Shown here: one piece after another, positions 59,136 to 64,000 of the stretch | Layout: every line of letters starts with the position of its first letter | Position numbering within the stretch: position 1 is the stretch's first letter | Assembly: GCF_037975245.1 (NCBI RefSeq) | Contig: NC_092568.1 | Location: 1,490,001-1,554,000, forward strand | Source: Apostichopus japonicus | Lineage: Eukaryota; Echinodermata; Holothuroidea; Aspidochirotida; Stichopodidae | Direction: 5' to 3' | DNA length: 64,000 bases | Translations under genes and position numbers: made by a program | Notes under the pieces: model-generated | Seen by the model: the letters and a program-made list of their open reading frames with translations, nothing else | What the model was told of the DNA's origin: nothing | Database searches by the model: none

Positions 59136-59463
59136 TTTCAGAGCCCATCAAAGTTTTTGATTCAACTAAGACTGCCTTCTTGGTCCTTAATTTACGTATG
59201 ATTTGTAGATTTGTGTGACGGTGTTCAGCTGTTGTCTACGAAAGGAGGCATGCAAAAACGCTGATAGTGGTCACATGACATAACTTATCCAATGAGAAAA
59301 GTCTTTGAGAGTGACCCAGTACAAAAAGTCAAACTTTCATCAAGCTATTTCACAATTTCAAACAATCTTGCGTAATAACTCAACCAATACGACCCATTTC
59401 TGGGTAAAGTATGGCTGACTCAGCAGATGGGTCACACAAAATGACCCAGGTGTTTGTACAGTG

Positions 59464-62359
59464 CATACCCCTACCCCTTAACGTATCCTGTATCTAATTT
59501 TTAAGTTAAGTGTCAAATTAAATACAGTAATTGATTTTTACTCGAACAATTTTATAATTGTACAGATTAGTGAAAGCACGTGTTCAACGAGAATTATTTT
59601 GATCGAAACATGAAACGACCCTATTTTTGCAATTTATTGTCGACCTGGGCACGTAATTTATTTGCATCCTTTTTCTGTTGCCATTCCGTGACAGGGCTGA
59701 AAAAAAAACAAGAATGCTTTGATTATTTTTGATACTTCTTTTGGGGTCCATTTACATTGCTGCACCGCTTCTTACTATGCGCCACTATAACCCCCAGCCC
59801 CAGACACCCAACAAAGATGGTTCAATTTGGCCTGTTAACCGGTTAATCCATATTGCAAAACTGGTTAACTGGCTAATTATTTAGACAGTTAACCGGTTAT
59901 TAAAAAAACTGAAGTGTGTTTGCCCACCTCCCCCCCCCCTTCCCCCACCCCCTCTATTTTATGCTAGGGACTCCCATGTACAGGTAGACCACATGTGAAG
60001 TTCTTTCCTTACTAGTAGAGGCAAATCAAGTGAAAAATATGCCTGTTTGAATGAACATGTAGGATAAGCACCCCGTATATACGGGGTTCTTATAACATGA
60101 AGGTTATGTGAATTACGATCAATCCAAATTACCCCGATGACGTTGGCTTACATCCAAGACAAAGACCTAAAGTGGGGAAAACCTAATGTAGACCCATAGA
60201 GGCAAGAAAACATATAGCGGTCCGGGAAATCCCTCAGAGTAGGGTGAGCAAACAAACTTCTTTCAGATTTTTTTTTAAGACTATGCAGTCTGCTATATAC
60301 TATATCCACAATGCATTCACATGCGTACTTTATGTAATGCAGTAAACGCATTGTATATGGCCTTCAAAAGGGGAAATCCCCCCTCCTGTGTGTTGTATTG
60401 GGTTACGGTGAATCCTGAAGGACCAGATCTGATGTAGGCTGACTGAGTTAGTATAAAATTATACCCTTCGATGTTTGTCAAGATGTCGTCTTAGTGTGGT
60501 GCCAAAGTTAGGGCCAAGATGTATTGTTTTGACTATTAGAATTGCCGTCTTATTAAGATGGTTCCTAGGATATATTATAAAAAGGATATGCGAAAAACGC
60601 ACCCACAATCGCATAAAGCACCAAGCTAAACCCGACACAGTCTTAGTGTCAAGGTAGTAACCGAAAGTCCTCAACTCGACATAAGTATAAAGATTTGACG
60701 TCATTGATGTCATGTAAAAAATAGTATCTACATATCTTTCACCTCCCTTCAATACCACCGTAAGCAAACAATGCTGCATTGATATAATAATTACCACCAA
60801 ACAATGTGCTGAATGGTCATTGGTATTCCATCCCCCCCCCCTTCAGGCACCCCCTCCCCCAACACCCCAATATACTAGAAAGTAAGTCAGATAATGGTCA
60901 CCCATGATCAAACTTCAATAAAGCATTTTACTGCCTTTCTAAGAGTAGTTATCCACTTTTTATTTGGATGATCAGAGCTTCGATGTTGGGCCAGCATTTC
61001 TCAATTCTATAGCAGTGCTAAATATGTGGCGCTAATGTTGATGAACTTTAAACGTGACGTGAAATGGCTGGGGAAATTATAAAAAAAAAACTTGAAAAAG
61101 AGGTCACTGCAGGTTCGATTCCCGTTTCTAACTAATAATTTCTTTGCCATTTCTTCAAATAACATTAATGTAAACATTTTTTCCATGCGCAATACTTTGC
61201 TACGAGTTGTCAAAGTTCAACATCAAAGACAAACAGTCCACAGACTGGCACGTATAGTAACCAAGTGGAAATTATACACAGAAAGAAAATTAAAAGCAAC
61301 AATTACAACTCACATTGAAAAGGATTTTTCTTTACAAATTGCTTGTAAATTCTGCAGTTATACAGAAATATACTTGTTTTCTTCTTTTTTTTTGTGGGAT
61401 TCTTCCCTTTTTGGCTATACGAATATATCCACAGTACCGCATTTATGTAAATACCATATAATATATGTACTCCAAACGGTCGTAAATTTTGAACTGTAAA
61501 CAGTCCTAAGGCGGGTTTAACTGACAACGGTATAACTGGCACATATTAACACAAGTTGTGCCATTGCAACGAATTTCGGTGACATCAAACGATGCCGCTT
61601 TGTTGTGTCGAACTTGTTGTGTTCCGCCCCCCCCCCCGCAATTATGTACACAAATATTTCAACATATTTCACTGTATACCTTGAAAGTTGTTGGGAAAAC
61701 AGACTTACCATAACGTATGAATGGCAAAATAAAGCGCTTAGAGTTCATGGACATAGCGAATCAAGTCACGTTTGATTTCGCTTCAACGATTAATATCGAT
61801 GCTTAGCGTAGCTATATAGGCTACAAACGTTTTGGTAGATAAATATCTAATTTAACTTTGTCAACACATTTCTGCAAACTGTTGAATTACCATCTTATAT
61901 CTAAACAAATTGCAGAAAATTGCCCACGTCAGTACGGCTATATTTTATTCTTTCTCTTTCTTTTTTTTCTTCATTTTTTAAATTTTTTAATTAGGCTTAC
62001 TCACAAGCCACGAACATGGTCATGTTAGTCAAGTTGCTCGTTACATAATTTAGCATTTCCCCATTGTTCATGTTTTTGTCGAAATAGAAAGCTTCCGTCT
62101 ACTGAATAATTTATCAATTATATTGCGAAATATCATAGAAATCAAGAAGGAAACATGTGAAATCCAGGGGCGAACAGTTAAGGTGGGGACTTCCGACACA
62201 GTATATACCTTTGACATCTTCTATAGGCCTATATACCCGTATACTTCATTCGATAACAAAACTGGGATTTTCCACTTTCCGTTTTAAGCATGTAGGAATA
62301 GAGTAAACACAAGCACACACATACACACACACACATATATAAATATATATATGTATTAG

Positions 62360-62410
<51 letters not shown>

Positions 62411-64000
62411 CAAAAGTTGAAAACAAAATGTTGGTGAAAGTGCAACACAGGTTCGCAAATACATATAGTCGAGGTTGTTCTCGTTCATATACTGGTTATA
62501 CACCATATATCTTTATGAACAGACGCACGATCCGACGTCGTCGTCGTCTTCACCAGTTCAGAGCCAGAGTCATAGCCTAGGTTTGTCTTGATCTAAATAC
62601 ATCTTTTGTTCAGAACGTAAATACGGAATCTCATCCCGTAGGAATATACCCTATGTATACGGTCTAGGACGGTATAGGTCTTCTTAAATAGGTCCTTAAG
62701 TATGTAGTGGAAGAAAGAAACTAATTGAAGAAGAAAACATAGGCTATCCAGGGGTGGTACTAGTTGGCACCCTGGGAAAGTGACCTCTACCTGTGATTTG
62801 TATAACAATCTTCGTTATCGTCAATGTATTCATTTAGTTACAAAATAGGGATTTTCCATATCGCCACTTTTAGCTTTACAAACACTTAACTGTAGATCGA
62901 CGCATATAACAATTTATTACGTCAATTAATTATTATACATAATGTACATATATGCCTGCATAGCCTAGATGGAACATTATCGAGATTAGCCTGCATGTAC
63001 AATTATTGACTAAGTCGTGCGTGATGGGGTATTTACGGCCATGGTGTAAATGAACGAGATCATAATGTGTGGGTCAGCAGAGGTTAACTCCATTTCTACC
63101 ACATCAAATCAGTTCTGCTCGCGATTTGAGTGAGCTGGAGGCAGGGGAGGGGGTGGGGGTGGGGAGTGGAGTTGGACGAGTTATCATGTTTAAGATGAGG
63201 GAGAGTAATCGAGCAAGGCGAACGCAAACACCCCTCTCTATGTGGAATACAATGTGAGCTTTATCTATTGTTTACGGTACACTTCTCTTTATGGTTTCGC
63301 GTCTATATAGAATTAACTGAATGTCACATGATGTTGTTCAGACATGCATGTGCGTGCAATGACCTGCCAAATTGTATAACGTACCTTGGCACACCGAACT
63401 CATAACAATGACTTGGCTGAAAGTCAAATCTGACAAATAATAAGGTGATTCTGTGGGTCAGGTTGATAAGGATAAAAAAAAGAGTAGAGATGTTCGTTTG
63501 GCAACAACACAAACATGCATCAAATGTGACATAAGCAGAATTGCTCAAGTTTGGTATATCATCGTCATCTTGGCAAAGAGTGAAGTAAATTTGCAATGCA
63601 CGTCCAGATTTCTTCTTCAAATTGGGGATATATTAACATATGAATACACTTTAGTCGTTGGAGTATTGCTAACTTCCCTTAAGTGGCAAAGTTAGAACCC
63701 TGACCATAATTATAACCCTGACCAAAACGATAAAGTGAAAAATAAAGAAATGAATAGCATATTGCTCACAAAGTGCAACTATGACATCACATCTTGTTTG
63801 CTTTAAGTTCACTGATGGTACCAACAGTGACAATTTCAACTGCCAACATTTCGAAAGCACAAATGTAATTATTGTATGCAAATTTCACCACGATTTTTAT
63901 AATTATGTTCTTCTTCTCATCAGCCAAAGATAAATTTTCCTCTGGAATAAATCAAGACAAAAATAGAACTAACGAAAGAAACAGTAAATCTCTTAAAGGG
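59464..64000. other. Intergenic, gene-free region
   Basis: Contains duplicated GGTTAAC(C/T)GG words near 59837-59898, C runs (59930, 60831, 61627), a CA/TA microsatellite block (62316-62409) and a G-rich stretch near 63138. The 135-codon ORF at 61092-61499 is low in complexity and matches nothing I know. A lone B-box-like GGTTCGATTCCC at 61112-61123 lacks an A box at a usable distance. Confidence 0.6.
62316..62409. repeat. CA/TA microsatellite block
   Basis: CA repeats at 62316-62335 pass into interrupted TA repeats ending at 62409. The tyrosine/isoleucine ORFs over it are artefacts. Confidence 0.92.

Larger units (their letters stand above)
55650..59463. mobile_element. 3.8 kb TIR transposon carrying a SAM-domain gene
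   Basis: The left end CACTGTAAAAACACTTGGGT and the right end, inverted CACTGTACAAACACCTGGGT, are terminal inverted repeats flanked by CA on both sides. Both subterminal regions are full of GGGTCA/TGACCC words (55660-55910 and 59300-59460), as expected for transposase-binding subterminal repeats. The termini resemble CACTA/EnSpm-type elements, but that assignment is inferred. Inside, on the minus strand, are exon-like blocks of a SAM-domain protein gene (59135-57309) and a nested hAT-like MITE in one of its introns. Confidence 0.72.

Noticed and set aside
61112-61123. tRNA from a B-box match
   Set aside because: There is only a B box and no A box or cloverleaf.
61092-61499. 135-codon plus-strand ORF
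   Set aside because: No domain, no splice context, AT-driven composition; consistent with chance.

Overview
This window is eukaryotic nuclear DNA from a metazoan. It has small coding exons with GT-AG introns, AT-rich noncoding DNA, many microsatellites and minisatellites, long G/C homopolymer runs and many small DNA transposons. Protein similarity judged by eye, the transposon content and the compact invertebrate introns suggest a marine deuterostome invertebrate. An echinoderm, perhaps a sea cucumber, is my best guess, but the species is not proven from sequence alone.

Layout. (1) 412-14092, plus strand: most of MOCS1, the gene for the first step of molybdenum cofactor synthesis. Eight exons encode the MoaA-like MOCS1A half, which ends in the diagnostic Gly-Gly-stop. 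A ninth, long exon encodes a basic linker followed by the MoaC-like MOCS1B half. Two donor sites in exon 8 allow either a bicistronic message or an in-frame MOCS1A-MOCS1B fusion. The first exon or exons lie left of the window. (2) 14093-21210: MOCS1 3' UTR and intergenic DNA. (3) 27132-21211, minus strand and convergent with MOCS1: a six-exon gene for sororin (CDCA5), the cohesin protector. It has a KEN box, an FGF motif and the conserved C-terminal sororin motif. (4) 27575-37983: a direct tandem duplication of a noncoding 5.1-5.3 kb unit. One copy carries a small hAT-like insertion that the other lacks. (5) 37984-64000: gene-poor, repeat-rich DNA with foldback elements, a tRNA-derived SINE, several (partly nested) hAT-like MITEs and minisatellites. 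It also holds a 3.8 kb terminal-inverted-repeat element at 55650-59463, which carries a broken multi-exon gene for a SAM-domain (SAMD3-like) protein.

The two host genes are functionally unrelated: MOCS1 makes cyclic pyranopterin monophosphate in mitochondria, and sororin acts on nuclear cohesin. The main novelty candidates are the 3.8 kb gene-carrying transposon, the MITE family with a shared internal module, the empty/filled insertion site in the tandem duplication, the coding minisatellite in MOCS1A and the MOCS1 fusion splice choice. No tRNA, rRNA, CRISPR array or prokaryotic feature was found.
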